Assembly (NCBI GenBank): GCA_954871525.1
Contig: OX940866.1
Location: 13,787,001 to 13,851,000 of the forward strand
DNA: 64,000 nt
Origin: Parietaria judaica
Taxonomy: Eukaryota; Streptophyta; Magnoliopsida; Rosales; Urticaceae
Direction of reading: 5' to 3'
Both the position numbers and the translations under genes were made by a program. This document shows, in pieces, positions 1 through 12,411 of this stretch; position 1 is the stretch's first letter, and each line of letters opens with the position of its first letter. Below the pieces are notes generated by a model. The model was not told where the DNA came from and ran no database searches. It was given only the letters and a program-made list of their open reading frames with translations.

Positions 1-1471
1 TTTCCATAACGATCATCTTCATACCGGTCTAAGTATCCACCAGAACCAGGCCTATACATTCCCCCAGTTGATGCTGTGCTTCGGAACCTATTTTAAGGAA
101 AGGTTGATAGAGTTCAACTATAATTCAGATCGACAGATATGCATACATACGCAAACACGGTTATAACATGCTATAACCATTGTCTTATAAGAATACTATC
201 TAATTCTATTGTCTATGACATGGTAAATATACTGCATGTGCCTTGCATAACACCCATATAATGATCTGATCAAAAACCACACTCCTCCAAATAAACGAAG
301 AAGAAAAAAAACAGTGATTGAAAAAGCCAGGTAACTTGAAGAAATTAGGCATCATTGTATACGCTGGTGATAGAAGCACTAGATACAACAATTCTCCGAT
401 GCGCATTGAACTGACGAGAGAGGCAAAAAGAAAATAGATGAATCATATTCATACCCTTGTTAAAGTGTACTTACTTGTCCCTATTAGCCGCCGCTTTCTG
501 TCTAACTTCGATCAACCTGTCTTTATCATTCACTAAGGCTACAAGACTTTGAGATTTCTTTCTCACATTGCTTCCTTGATCTCGTCCACTAGAGTCGATG
601 TATTGAAAATCTGCCAGTGTCTGTCACATCGGACGGTGGGAGACCAATTAAATCATAATTAAATAAACATAAAAAAGTGTCCAAATAGGTACATAAGAAA
701 AATAAATAATGAAGATCAGGGGATTTACCGATATTTGATATGAATGTTCCCTGATCTCATCAATCACCCGCTCTGATCCGTGACCCACCAGGTATTCCAA
801 AACAGTCAAAGCCTGAATTACCAAGATCCCACACAATGAGAACTCGGATCTTTAAATAATACACTTCCATAACTTAAACAATTTATCAAATTGATTTGAA
901 AATAAGTCATCTATGATTATAAAAGATCCATGAATATCGCATAAGAAAGTTTCCGAGTACATAGAGAAATGAAGAAAGTTTGACCTTGAAGACATGTCGC
1001 CAATTCTTGCCGGTATCATTAATCCGCTTCCAGACTATTGCCATGATCATCTGGTATTCATGACTGCGCGGACACGTGAAATTAGATCAGCGCAGCAAAA
1101 GAGATGGTAAAACAATCCGATGCTCTAGGTTATACACTCACTAATTTCTCGTCGCAAGTGCAATATCGGCGAGAATCGATCCATGAGGACCCCAAGATTC
1201 ATTGCTGGTAGCATCGAGAACCTGCACGAACAATAACATCATAACCCGATTCGATAAACCTTTCAATACATTCAAAAATAAAAGTCAAAGCAAATTTCGC
1301 AACCTTCTGTTCTATCCCAGGAACTTTGAGAACGTTCTTGTTCACCCCTCTCTTCCTGCAAGAGAACACCACAACAAAGACAATCCATTACACGAAGCAA
1401 AGAAAACCCGCGTCGCCGAAAAGGTAGAAAACTTACAGGTCTCTGACAGTTTGATCGAAGGCTTTCTTCAT
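1..1471 (-). CDS. EPSIN: Epsin-type clathrin adaptor (ENTH domain, EPSIN2/3 type), 5' part, cut by window edge
   Basis: Seven coding exons read on the minus strand: 1437-1471, 1304-1355, 1142-1221, 985-1063, 729-812, 475-620 and 1-87 (continues outside). All joins keep frame. The protein starts [12 protein letters not shown] and runs through a complete ENTH domain, with signatures such as [83 protein letters not shown] and KAAANRDKF, then enters the Gly/Arg/Tyr-rich linker ([17 protein letters not shown]). Plant epsins bind phosphoinositides through ENTH and recruit clathrin and cargo at the TGN, endosome or plasma membrane. The MKKAF start and GRDQGSN block fit EPSIN2/3 better than EPSIN1. 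The C-terminal clathrin/AP-binding tail is outside the window. The donor after NWRHVFK is a non-consensus GTCAAA. An upstream intron (1488-1633) lies in the 5' UTR. Confidence 0.93.
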
Positions 1472-1487
1472 CGTAGCTCCTATTCAG

Positions 1488-1840
1488 CTGAAAGAGATCA
1501 AATACAGAATCAATCCATACACATTCATCATCAAAACTAGATCACAAACGTACAAATCAGCAATAATAATATGATGAATTGAGGAATAATGATCCGCTAA
1601 ATCTCATGGAAGTATCAAGATCCACGTTCTTACGGAGAAAAGAAATGGATGGAGACAGATCTGGAAGAGAGTTGCAGATCCAGTGGATGGGCGATCTGGA
1701 GAGGAGCGAAAGCGAAGAGACCGAACCAGAGGAAGCTGGGCTTGGTTCTTCAATCTCTCTGTGTCCGAACGACAGGGGGATTCTAGAGAGAGAAAGAAGA
1801 CCGAACCGACAGAGAGAGAGAGAGAGAGAGAGATTTTTGG
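1488..1840 (-). promoter_or_regulatory. 5' leader of the epsin gene with a leader intron
   Basis: On the minus strand a consensus donor (GTAAGA, at 1633) and acceptor (TTTCAG, at 1488) bracket a leader intron directly upstream of the epsin start codon at 1471. The first, noncoding exon would lie about 1634-1840 and is CT-rich on the coding strand because of the AG run at 1811-1832. CT-rich leaders are common near plant transcription starts. The exact start site is not visible. Confidence 0.6.
1811..1832. repeat. (AG)11 microsatellite
   Basis: Perfect dinucleotide run in the inferred 5' UTR of the epsin gene. Confidence 0.95.
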
Positions 1841-2408
1841 GTCTTTTTCTTTTTTCTTTGGTTATGTATTTAATTTAGGAGCGAAAAAAAGGTGAATAAA
1901 AGATTAAAACAATTTTGAAAAATAAATATATTGGAGTGGAGAGAGAAAAGACGACGCAGATAATTATTTAAAACCTTTTTCTTTGGAGGGGTATTTCTGT
2001 AATTTTAAAAATTACTTCATGACTGCTGCTGCTTGCTATATAATATATGCTATTATTAGTTTGGGATCCTATGGTAAGTTCTAATTTCTAATGTTTTTAT
2101 TTTTATCGTTAAAAAAGATTCAAAAAGCAAAAAATATTCTAAATGCGAATTCCAAATTTTCGACCGCATAACCATTTTTTTGGAATTTTTATTCGATAAA
2201 GTAAAATATAAAATATATCGCGTGTTATAAGACATATTTTGGTACTTTCGCCGTAGACACTAATACTCCTAATTTTGTATGTTGGTGTAGCTTTTGCATT
2301 GAACGTTTAATTTTGAGTTTTGACAACATATTCCACGGATTTTCTTATGAAATGATAAAAAAATGTTAATTTATGTACAATATATGACTTAATTGTAAGT
2401 ATTTTTTT
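1841..2408. other. AT-rich intergenic, nothing recognised
   Basis: Promoter side of the epsin gene. No ORF or repeat that I can assign. Confidence 0.6.
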
Positions 2409-2761
2409 GGGAAAATTACGGCAAAAATACCGTAATTGATTTCTTAACGTGCTATTCCATGTATTTGAGTAACTTTCAATTGATGTTTTGACTAACTTTT
2501 TTGTTATTCCATGTATTTGGAATTCAAGTAATTATCACTAATCAAGTAAAGAAAAAAAAATATAAATTAAAAAAATTAAAAAAAAAAGTTTGGGTATTTT
2601 TGCCGCTAACGGTCACATGGCAGAGGTTAACGGAAAAATTAACATTTTCATGCCAAAGTCACGGTCAACGCACGTTGGGTATTTTTGCCGCCAGTTTTAA
2701 AAGTTGGGTACACGGGAGGCAGGTTGACCAAAGGTTAGGTATTTTTGCCGTAATTTTCCCA
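2409..2761. mobile_element. MITE-like element with ~23-bp terminal inverted repeats
   Basis: Left end GGGAAAATTACGGCAAAAAT at 2409 is mirrored by the reverse complement ending at 2760. Flanking attttttt (2401-2408 and 2762-2769) could be a target duplication but is low complexity. The inside repeats the motif gggtatttttgccg and contains taacgg-like blocks also found in the arms at 16.67 and 28.87 kb, so they may be one family. No coding capacity for a transposase. Superfamily not certain; Mutator-like is a guess. Confidence 0.6.
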
Positions 2762-2769
2762 ATTTTTTT

Positions 2770-4590
2770 TAGTTAATTATGAACAAGACTACAAGAGTAT
2801 AGCTAGATAATGGATTATTATGAAGTAATTAATTAATCTAACACACTGACCAATAATGATAATAAATATGTCATTGTTTTTAACGTGTATTGTTTAAAAG
2901 TATAACGAATTTTTGTGAAAAAATAAAATTCATAAGCAAAATTCAAAAAAACAAAAGCATCTATTCAAAAGTTATTTTCCATTACTATAGTTTTTGGCAA
3001 TTTTAATTTTAGAACTGATATGTATTTCCAAAAAAAAATTAATTTTTTTTGTTTTTACTTTCTATCATTAAATTAATTATTTCTTTTTCTTTTTCTTTTT
3101 TATGCCCTTAAGTTCTGAGAGCTTACTATCTGTACTTTGTACTCTGTACTCTGTAGTATGTTAAATAAATCGGTGACTTCTTTAAAATATTCCCATAATT
3201 TTTAATGTTGAGTTAATCATAGATTCATTAAAAACTATATTATACATTTGGTATGACTTAATACAGGCTAATCTATTATCTCCTTAAATCTAGGAGATAA
3301 ATTTAAAATGAAACATCATTATCACACAGCAAAAATTATAATATTCTAAATAATTATAGCACATTTATTAAATCTAAACAATATTTGTGTAAAGTTACTA
3401 AATTTTAGTCAATTGAGACGGCATAATCTTAATTTTTACGACAAAAATCTAAACTTTACAAATATAGTTTGATTGATCATTTCCGTTCATGATATTCCGT
3501 TAATGTTAAGACAAATCTACTCTCGCCAAAATTCATTATTTTTATAAATTATTTATTATTTTTATTACAAAAATTCAATTAATTTGTGAGATCTCATTTC
3601 TCCTTAGAACGAACTTGACGCTATACATTTTGAAAAGAAAAAAAAAACCCAAAACTCTCAAAGAAGGCGGAGTTCCACGCAATTTTTGCCATGTGTTCAC
3701 AATATTGCTAATTTCGTTGCCGTCGACGTCGTTAAGTTATTTTTTTCCTCACTTTTTAATAGATGCAAAATTCCCATAATACCCCAATGAACGAGTTCGA
3801 AGTCATTCTCGCTGCGAAAAATTTAATTTGTCACTTTTCCTTCTTAATTGATTAAAGTCTATATACTTTTATCATATATATATATATATATATATATAAT
3901 ATCATGCTGCAAAAAGAAATCCAATATATGTAATATGTAAAATAACAATTATTATCAAACAATATGATTAAAAAATCTATAATTATGTATATTTAAATTC
4001 AATACAACGTTAAAGGACTATTTTATTTTATTTTTTGAAAATTAAAGGACTAGATTATTACTAATAATCAAAGAAGTGTCAAATATTCAAAATACAATAA
4101 GCATAAGGTCCAATAATGATAATAAATATAGTAAGAAATAGAGAAAATAGACAGTACCACGAAAAGATCGGCTGAAGAGACACGACTGTTAACTGTAGGA
4201 CTCTGACCCTTCTAGAAGAAAATGATTTGTTTTACAAAGTGATAAATATAAGAGATATTTTCGGTATAAGTATTTAATTTTTTATTGTTGGAATATTTTA
4301 ATTCTTTTTTAGCAACAATGGTACTCAAAGTTTACAAAATAGTATCAAGTTCCAATGCTGTTAACTTCCTACTAAATTTTGTTACACGAATAACATATGT
4401 ACGTCTAAGATTAAATTTTAAAAATATTAATTAATATTTTATTTAGCTAAAAACATACACACGTGTCTCTAATTTAACTCAACATGTATAATATCATACC
4501 TCAACATTATTTTGTAACATATGAGCACTACTAACAAAATAAAAATGTTAAAGACATATATAGTAAAAGATTAGATACTTATACTATAAA
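2770..4590. other. AT-rich intergenic, nothing recognised
   Basis: About 1.8 kb of AT-rich DNA with an (AT)n run near 3877-3897. No ORF with recognisable content, no long inverted repeat noticed. Confidence 0.55.
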
Positions 4591-4594
4591 GGGC

Positions 4595-5050
4595 TCTATA
4601 GCTATATAGTCAAACTAGAAAAACTATTTTGCAAAATAGCCAACCTTTTGATTAATATTGTCAAATAGTAAATCAACCACATTAATAAATTACGAAAGAC
4701 TGTATTACCCTTGTATTAACGTGTATTAACTATATTAACGTGTATTAACTAAGTTAATTTGTTTAAAAATAAATTAATTTTTTGTTAAAATTTTAATCAC
4801 GATTTTTTATTTTTAAACAAATTAACTCAGTTAATACATGTTAATATAGATTTTCTGTAAACACAAGTAAATGTTCTTATTTTTAAGAAAAAATAACTTT
4901 GTTAATACACGTTAATATGTTAAAAGGGTGTTATAGGTATAAAATATGTTATTAAATAGTCACCTCATCAATTTGGCTATTTTACAAAGAAAAAAGAAAA
5001 GTTGGTTATTTGGCTAATCAAACATTTTAATTTGACTATTAAGAGTGATT
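4595..5050. mobile_element. Short TIR element, deletion relative of the element at 42.84-45.27 kb
   Basis: Left end reads atagtcaaactag and the right end aattttgactatt as its imperfect reverse complement. Internal blocks (gttcttatttttaag, aactttgttaatacacgtta, gttataggtataaaat) recur in the same order near 44.95-45.18 kb, showing one family in two sizes. No coding sequence. Ends are approximate and no clean target duplication was found. Confidence 0.55.
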
Positions 5051-7427
5051 TCTCTACTATAAATAACATGTCAATTCAACTTGGTCAAATGTCAACGTTC
5101 TCTATTTACTTCCCTTAGAAAAATCAGTTTATTATGTTTCCAAGCAATGATATCCACAAGAATATAGGTAGGAATAGGATATTATATTTCTGAAGTGTAA
5201 ATAAATGAGATTTAATTAAATATCTCTTATTGCGTAGACCATGTCATGGTAACACAATTATACGGTGAGCTAAGCAAAGGTAATATTTTATGGATCATTT
5301 TTAAATAATAATAAACCAGGCTACGTTGATTATTGAATGAATATCATTATTATTGATTATTGAATGGATGATATTTGATTTACGTACTTAATGTTTGGAG
5401 GATGATTCATCCGACTATTATTTATTTTGATTAAAAAAATACTTATATTAAGATTTAAGATTAGAGTCATGCTAATTGAAGAGCTAAATACCATATCCAT
5501 ATGGCATATTTTTAAGAGTTAGAAATAATAGTTTATTAATACACTCGGCTATGAAATTCCGTTTTTCATTATTTTATTTGTCACCCTTTTGACATATAAT
5601 TATTATACGAAAGAATATCAAACTCTCGTCCGTTTTTTAAGCTAAATTTAAAATAAATAAAAAATGGAGGTCCATAATCTTATAATGCGAGCTTGAGTTT
5701 CAAGGTTTTAGAGAAAAAAATGTACACATAAAAAATGTGGATTGAACCAAGGTTTTAGTTATCGCGATTTATCATTTTTTTGAAATCCTCGATAAGTTAT
5801 CCGAAACTATCATCGTCATTTATGTTAATAGTTGGTTTATCGATTATCGACTATAAAATAGATAAATCGACCAAAAATCAATCAATCCCTTATAAATTTT
5901 ATTGCATATTGATGGTTTATCAATAATTTTATTGAAAACCCAAAGATTTATCAATAAGTAAAAAACATACAAGGTTCTTCACGTTTGCAAGTCGTGTTGA
6001 TATTCTATTCTGATGCTCGCGTCTCACCAGTGTACATAGTGGTACTTGCAAGTCGCCGGTTTCGGACAACGTTTTTGTTTACCAGCAGCGACAACGCATT
6101 TTTTGCCTCTTTATTTATATTTTATACCATTATTATTTGTAGTAAAGAGTGACTTTTATCAATTTTAAGCTCTTGATGTAACGGTAGACTTGGGACCAAG
6201 GACTAAAAAACAATAAAATGAAAACAAGACTTGTGTAAAACTCAAGCTAGTTTTGATATGTTTTTTTCCGTCATCTGTCTATCTCTCCATATATGTATAT
6301 TTTTATACGCGTCATAATAATATTATTATTATTATTATATATTTTTGAGACTTTTCAAAGTGATGGTATTTTGACCACTATTTTCAATCATGGTAGCAAT
6401 GATTAATATGCTCTAAAAGTATCTCAAATTGCACAAATAATATTTGTTTTTGAGAAATGACTTATTCTAACGTTATACAATACAAGTACAACTATGCATG
6501 TAGTGGACCAAGCTAGCTGTATTCTCTTCTATATATTATATAATTTATATTTGTATATCTATATACATTTCTTTGTGTATATTTTCCCATCCATATGAGG
6601 AAGAATCTTCTCTCACTAATTACTAATTAGGCTATTTTCCGGAACATCCCACCTCTCAAAAACGCTAACGTAGCTTGATGATGATCTTACCAGATTCCGA
6701 AAAACTCGCCGGCAAGCTGCTATTTCCTGGCAACCTGTACCCGGACGATAGCAGAAACTCGGTCGTTGGAGTTTTTTAATTTTACTTGTTTAAAATTTTG
6801 CAATTGTACCACTTTAATACGCTATCTTAAAACTTATAAGTAAAAAAATCACTAATGTTAAAATTTAATTCTTTATTACTAATTATTCATATGCGTTGCA
6901 TCATGACTATAAAAATCATATATTGCTTTGCCTTTTATCTAATTATCTTCCAAAAGGAATACAAAAGCCACAACATTAAAAACCTCTTTTAGTTCATCCT
7001 CTTTTTTTCTTTTTCTTTTTCTAGTCATTTGTCCAAAGACGAAAAAGTCCCCACTCCACCATGGCACTATCATTATATAACTAATATTTATGACCTGCAT
7101 TTTGCTTTTAAAATATTTGCTTAACTTTACTAACTCATTGTAAAGTTATTCCAGCTGGAATTCATTTTGAAAGGGCATATAATATTTAAATTCATTTTGA
7201 TTTAAATGTGTTTGGAATTTAAGTGTTGGCTTAAAATTGAGTTAAATAATAAACCGATTTCCTAGATTGTATAAGATCGATTGGACTATAATTTTCCATA
7301 AAAAACATACATACATACATACACATGCTGTATTGTCAGTGATATCTCTCTTCAACATATTTCAAAGATTAAGACGAGATGATCATCTAGTAATAATCCA
7401 AATATGCTGAGTTTGTTCCCATTAGTT
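5051..7427. other. AT-rich intergenic, nothing recognised
   Basis: About 2.4 kb with short ORFs only. ATT triplet run near 6318-6338. No domain recognised on either strand. Confidence 0.55.
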
Positions 7428-7812
7428 GAGATAATAGCGGCAAATATGTCAGGTTTAGACAAAGTTAGCAATCATCTACTCAAATTCTATTTGTAAAGAC
7501 CGAAGTCGAGAAAAAGTGTAAGGCCTTTATTTCCGCTCTCCATTCTTCCTTTCTCGTTATTTATAGTGACGTGTCATCGTATTGTCATTCATCACTTGTT
7601 ATTTACAAAAGGTATATAAAATATGTGGTATGTAAATAATACGTTATAAACGAGGATACGATGACAGGACTCCGGGAGTGACAAAATGGAGACGGAAAAC
7701 TTAGGCCCTACACTTCTACCAAACTTGAATACTTTGGCTTTTACAAATAGAACTCGGAGAACGTGACGTATAATTTTGCTTAAAACTTAAATACACTTGC
7801 CGCTATTATCTC
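7428..7812. mobile_element. 385-bp Mutator-like MITE with ~110-bp inverted repeats
   Basis: Ends GAGATAATAGCGGCAA and its exact reverse complement TTGCCGCTATTATCTC. Inverted similarity continues about 110 bp inward (tctatttgtaaa, gtgtaggcc-like blocks). Flanks ccattagtt (7419-7427) and acattagtt (7813-7821) match at 8 of 9 bases, the 9-bp duplication expected of Mutator-type insertions. No ORF. Confidence 0.8.
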
Positions 7813-8167
7813 ACATTAGTTTCCAAACCTACGAGTTTCAAAAAGACGACTACAAATTCAGTAAATAACTCCAAAAATGCTAATGAAAGAAAAACCGCAC
7901 CCACCAAAGTGTGTTCCTTCAACTTCAAATTTAAGCTGAGACATCACTACCAAGGCAGGTTACAAATCCAGAAATTCGGATTTGAATCATGGTTCAAAAG
8001 CAAATTATTCATGGCATAACTCTTTCAACATATATCTTTTCTACGACTCCGGTGCAACAAAAAATTATAGTAATCCATCATCTCCAAACACGAACGCGAT
8101 GGATTACCGTATAATTTACATAATGATGCAAAATTCAGGACTTATAAAGATAGCCCTTCACTTTATT

Positions 8168-10498
8168 TTAACTAGGAGAAGTCGTACCCTTGTCTCGATT
8201 GGCAGCCTCTAAACATTCCTTCGCTCTGTGAACCTTTGATTGAATGTAGAAGCTCCCGTTTGTCGCGTTCCTCTCAAATAAGGTGTCATATTTCTGCACA
8301 TAGAAAAGAGCACTGAGAAGTCAAGATAAGAGGGAGAAAATCAAAATAATGAAATCGAAAATTTATTTTCCAAGCAAAAAATAGAGTTAGATGATTATTT
8401 TTATGAAGACACGGTAGCGATCCTGTGTCGGCGGCTCAATGCAATATATCTGTACTCGATGAACCGAGAGCGAAAATTCAATTTTTTTAGTAGCTTTGAA
8501 AACACAAGTAATAAATTTATTTCATTTTCATATATTATAGTTTTCCCCATATAATCTAAGATTCAAACAGGGCAACACCAACCTTCAACACCTCTTCCCA
8601 AGTAGTTTCCTCGGTGACTCCCAGAATCTGCCTGGCTTCTTGCTCGGTCATCACTTTTCCCGCTCTCCGCATCGTATTTTGCAATGTTTCTTGCGCAACA
8701 CCGGTTTTATTGGCATCTGTGTAGCGTACGGAGAATCAGAATCTCAAAGTTGTCAAGAGTATAACCAAATCTTCAGATTAATAATCAACAGATAGAACAA
8801 ATAAAAACAAAATAATCTACCCGGAGATATTAAAACGCTGGATTTCTACAGATGGAAAGAGAACAAAATATGGCCGTCGAAAGTCCCATAGTTAAAATTC
8901 ACTATTAATCAGATAAAATTTTCAATAGTTTATTTTGACATAAGAGTTGAAGCCGGGTATGCATACAGCATGAATCCAGAGACAGTTTTCATGCTATAAA
9001 CCCCACAAAATAATGTAAGCTTTGATATATAAATCAGTACTCGGAAAAATCAGCAAGCAAAAAAGAAAGAAAATAACCTACGGTTTCACTTATTTTCTTG
9101 TTCTTCTTTTTCGTGTTTCATATTTACTTGAACCTTAACTCACAACACGTGACAACACGGAAAAAAATAGAGATTTGTATTTTTGTGTTGAAAAGAAAAC
9201 AAAGTATATGAAAGAGTTACAGGAATAAGGAATGAGTGATATTAAGTATTCAATATGGTTTAGAATACAAACATTTAGATAACTACTCTCTTTTTACTCT
9301 ATGTTTATTTTGTCCCTTCCAGGCGATCGGAAGACCTAGGATGTAGAAGATCATAACATGATATCTTTTTATATTAGTTTATCTAAAATCACTTTATGTG
9401 GAGTTTCATGATGTTGATAGTTTAGCTTGTTATAATTAATCACCTAACTTTAGTAATGTGATAAACCAAACTCCGATAACTATGTTAAGAAGCCACGTTA
9501 AGCTATAGGGCAATTTTTTTATATTTTATTTTCAGGACTGAGGTGCTTACGCTCGTAAATTAGAATATCAACTAGAGTCTATAATCATCATGCATGTTGC
9601 ACCTGCGACTAAGCAATACAATATAATAATGACTCGAAAACTTACTTGTAAGTGCTTGACGGTAAGCTTGAACAAATGCCCTCGCCAATATACCCGAGCC
9701 CATTATAATTAGATTAGCAAGGATTTTTGCAGCCTGCGTGGAATCACAGGAGAAAAGTAAGTCACCGAAAAGAACAGGCTTGATATATACCAATTGTCAC
9801 ATAACAAAATAAAGCTTTAACTAATAGCATAATCCGATCTCTTACACGACACTAGAGCATGAAGCATAGAGTGTTCCGTGATTATCTCATTTTTATACAC
9901 TCTCTTTTCCTCTTATTAATATTCTTTATACCGAACCGAAAAAGTACCAAAACAAGAACTCTTAACATAACTCAACAATACACTTACACTTCTCAGTCTT
10001 AATCTCTTGAATTCATTTCCACATCGTTTTTTCTCCTCGCCCTCAACTACTAACTATACTCTTCCGATTTTCGTGCTTCAACAAACACGATATGACACTC
10101 GCGATACGTGAACAAACCACGGTATTGCACAAAAACAGACAAGCGAATACCGTTCAATGACGACCCAAATGTGTCCAATGTCTTCCCATGTAAACCAAGA
10201 ACTAATTTCCATTGATTTGATTACCAATACACGCTAGTGATGTCCGTGCTTCCGACGTGTCGATGGAAACACGGAAAATCATTCATACGAATCCTAATCA
10301 GTATAAACTCATGCTCTTCTAATCCCAGAAAGAACAATAAGACTCGGTCGAACCCACAAAACTAAACGAAATATCGGGACTTTGTGGAATACGCAAATCA
10401 GTGAGCAGAGATGGGCATTTCCCAGAGAGAAACCCTAACTGAATTCAATCAGCACGAACAATAAACTCAATTTGGAAGGAAGACGAGAAACGTACCAT
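8168..10498 (-). CDS. PAM16: PAM16: mitochondrial presequence-translocase import motor subunit
   Basis: Coding exons 10496-10498 (the ATG alone), 9646-9733, 8583-8716 and 8168-8293 join in frame to 117 codons including stop (116 aa), a typical plant PAM16/TIM16 length. The protein opens MAAKILANLIIMGSGILARA, a hydrophobic N-terminus, then AFVQAYRQAL, and carries a J-like region (MTEQEARQILGV, TTWEEVLKKYDTLFERN) followed by GSFYIQSKVHRAKECLEA. As in the family, the J-like fold lacks the HPD triad, so it does not stimulate Hsp70 itself. PAM16 holds PAM18 at the TIM23 channel on the matrix side and regulates the mtHsp70 motor; Arabidopsis homologues also affect immunity and thermotolerance. Introns use GT-AG. 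Exon 1 is otherwise 5' UTR, with transcription probably starting near 10.6 kb. Confidence 0.95.
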
Positions 10499-10855
10499 GG
10501 CTCTGCTGGGCGTTGAACGATGAGGATGGAATCGCAAAGAAGCGAATTCCCCTCCGGCAAGGCAACGATGAGGTTCTCCCTGGTTTGAATCGCTAGGGTT
10601 TCGAGGAGACTAGCTTTAGAAGACGAAGGATGCTATGATCCAACTCTTTTCAGCTCCTTCCTTCCTCATTTATCGATGGTTGATAAATTTCTCATTCTAA
10701 ATTTTGTCATCATTAAATTGCTAATCGATCTTATTTTCCTGAAAATTCGTTATTTACGTATTTATCCATAATTCTTTTTACTAAATATTGTAAAAAAACT
10801 AAAAATATATAAACATGTAAGGGCTATTAAGGGTAAAAAGTACTCAATGATGACG

Positions 10856-11139
10856 TAGACCCTATCTATTTTTTCATTAGTTTTTTTACTATTTTTGTCA
10901 ATGATGACGTCAACAATGTAATCACAATGTTATTGAGGAGATAAACTGAGAATTCGAAAAGAGAAAATGAGAAGAAAAATAAGAATTTGCATTGTTGATG
11001 CTCAAAGAATTTGAGTTCACATAAAAGTTTGGTTTGATATTCGCGAGTTTTATCGTTTGAGTTTATTTGTTTCATTTGCGTTGACGTCATCAGTGACGGA
11101 AATAGTAAAAAAACTAACGAAAAAACTGATTGAGGTCTA
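10856..11139. repeat. Inverted repeat, MITE-like
   Basis: Left arm 10856-10918 and right arm 11075-11139 are imperfect reverse complements about 63 bp long, sharing attagtttttttactatt and gatgacgtcaac. The loop is about 155 bp. No clear target duplication and no ORF, so it may be the core of a larger decayed element. Confidence 0.6.
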
Positions 11140-11382
11140 TGGATTCACCAAAAAAATGTGAACTTCGATACTTTTGCCACAACTTTTTTAAGTTGACTCT
11201 ATGCTGCCCTATTTCCTAAAAACTTAGGTAATTTTTCCCGTAATAACCAAACATATAATCTCGCCGATATTTATTTTGTATATTATGATTTTATTATTGA
11301 GTTGTGTTAAGTTGTATTGTGTTGTGTTGTCGTTTTTAGTTTATTTGTTGTGACATTTATCTTCTTCGTCTGTGTATAGATA

Positions 11383-12403
11383 AGGGGCGAAAAACGGGTA
11401 TTCGGTACGGTATTTAAAAAATAATTGACTAAATATCGTATTTGGTATTTTTAAACTAGAAACCGAATACTCTATTTAAAAGATGAAAATTGCATCTACT
11501 GTATAATCGGTATTCGGTTGCGGTAATATCGATTTTTTTTTTACTATATTTACCGCATCTAAAATCCACTAAAAAATTATAATGCAAAGAAGTAATCAAG
11601 TCTCAAAGTATATAAATAACACCGATAAAGTTCTTACTAAGCCCATACAACATTGAAGCAATAAGTGATAACAAAAAATACGACTAATAAAAATAAACTT
11701 TAAACTGTTATATCTTTGTTCTAAGTTCCAAGTGTTAGAAAAAAGTGATATAAATCAAATTGAAAACCCAAAAAACGTATGGGGGTTTATTATCAATAAA
11801 TGGGAAAACGTTAGAGATTCTTTGAAAATTCAGTTCGCCGGAGGACTCGGTCCACGGCTATTCCGTTGTATCCTGGGAAGCGACGCCGTGCCGGTAGCGA
11901 GGGCGAATCTGCTTTAAGGAAAGTGTCGCCGTACACGCCTCGGGATTTCTCCCTCTAACCTTTGTTTTGCAGAAACCTTGCTCTTTGCCACAAATTTGTT
12001 CAAGAGTTTCTCTAAGAACATAAACAAGTATTTCTCTACCGATGTATAATGTACATAGAAATTGCTTTCCTCTGATTTCTTCACTGTAGCTCTAGTTCAA
12101 AATAGGAAGCTTTATCCCACACAAAGTATCGTCAGAAAATAATAATTTGAGACGAGTATATAAAAAATGTATTTCCACATCGTGATAAGTATGACTATTA
12201 CCGATAGAAAATATAATATAAGATTTAGTGATAAAGCGGTATAAACGGGTATGCGGTTGCGGTTTTCATAAACCGAAAATCTTATTTTAATCTAATCCGG
12301 GTATTCAGTTATTTTTCGGTATATTCGGTTTTAACCGCTTTAATAGGGTTGCGGTTTGATTGGCATCGGTTTGATCGGTTTACGGTTCTTTTGTTCACCC
12401 CTA
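11383..12403. mobile_element. hAT-like non-autonomous element (AGGGGCG...CACCCCTA)
   Basis: Left end aggggcgaaaaacgggtat and right end ttttgttcacccctag are imperfect inverted repeats of the TAGGGGTG type common in plant hAT MITEs. Subterminal regions are rich in the motif (a)accg/cggt(a) (ggtattcgg, cggttgcggt). Flanks tatagata (11375-11382) and gatagata (12404-12411) match at 7 of 8 bases, an 8-bp hAT duplication. Unusually long for a MITE because it contains a copia LTR-like piece at 11.83-11.97 kb. Confidence 0.6.
11826..11970 (+). repeat. Copia LTR relic
   Basis: Segments cagttcgccgg, tatcctgggaagc and gcgaatctgctttaagg match, in order, the LTR at 61655-62396 (read on its minus strand). 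Nested inside the hAT-like element. Confidence 0.55.
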
Positions 12404-12411
12404 GATAGATA

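Noticed and set aside
1579..1878. Plus-strand ORFs at the epsin 5' end
   Set aside because: They lie antisense to the inferred leader exon and are driven by the AG repeat (RERERER).
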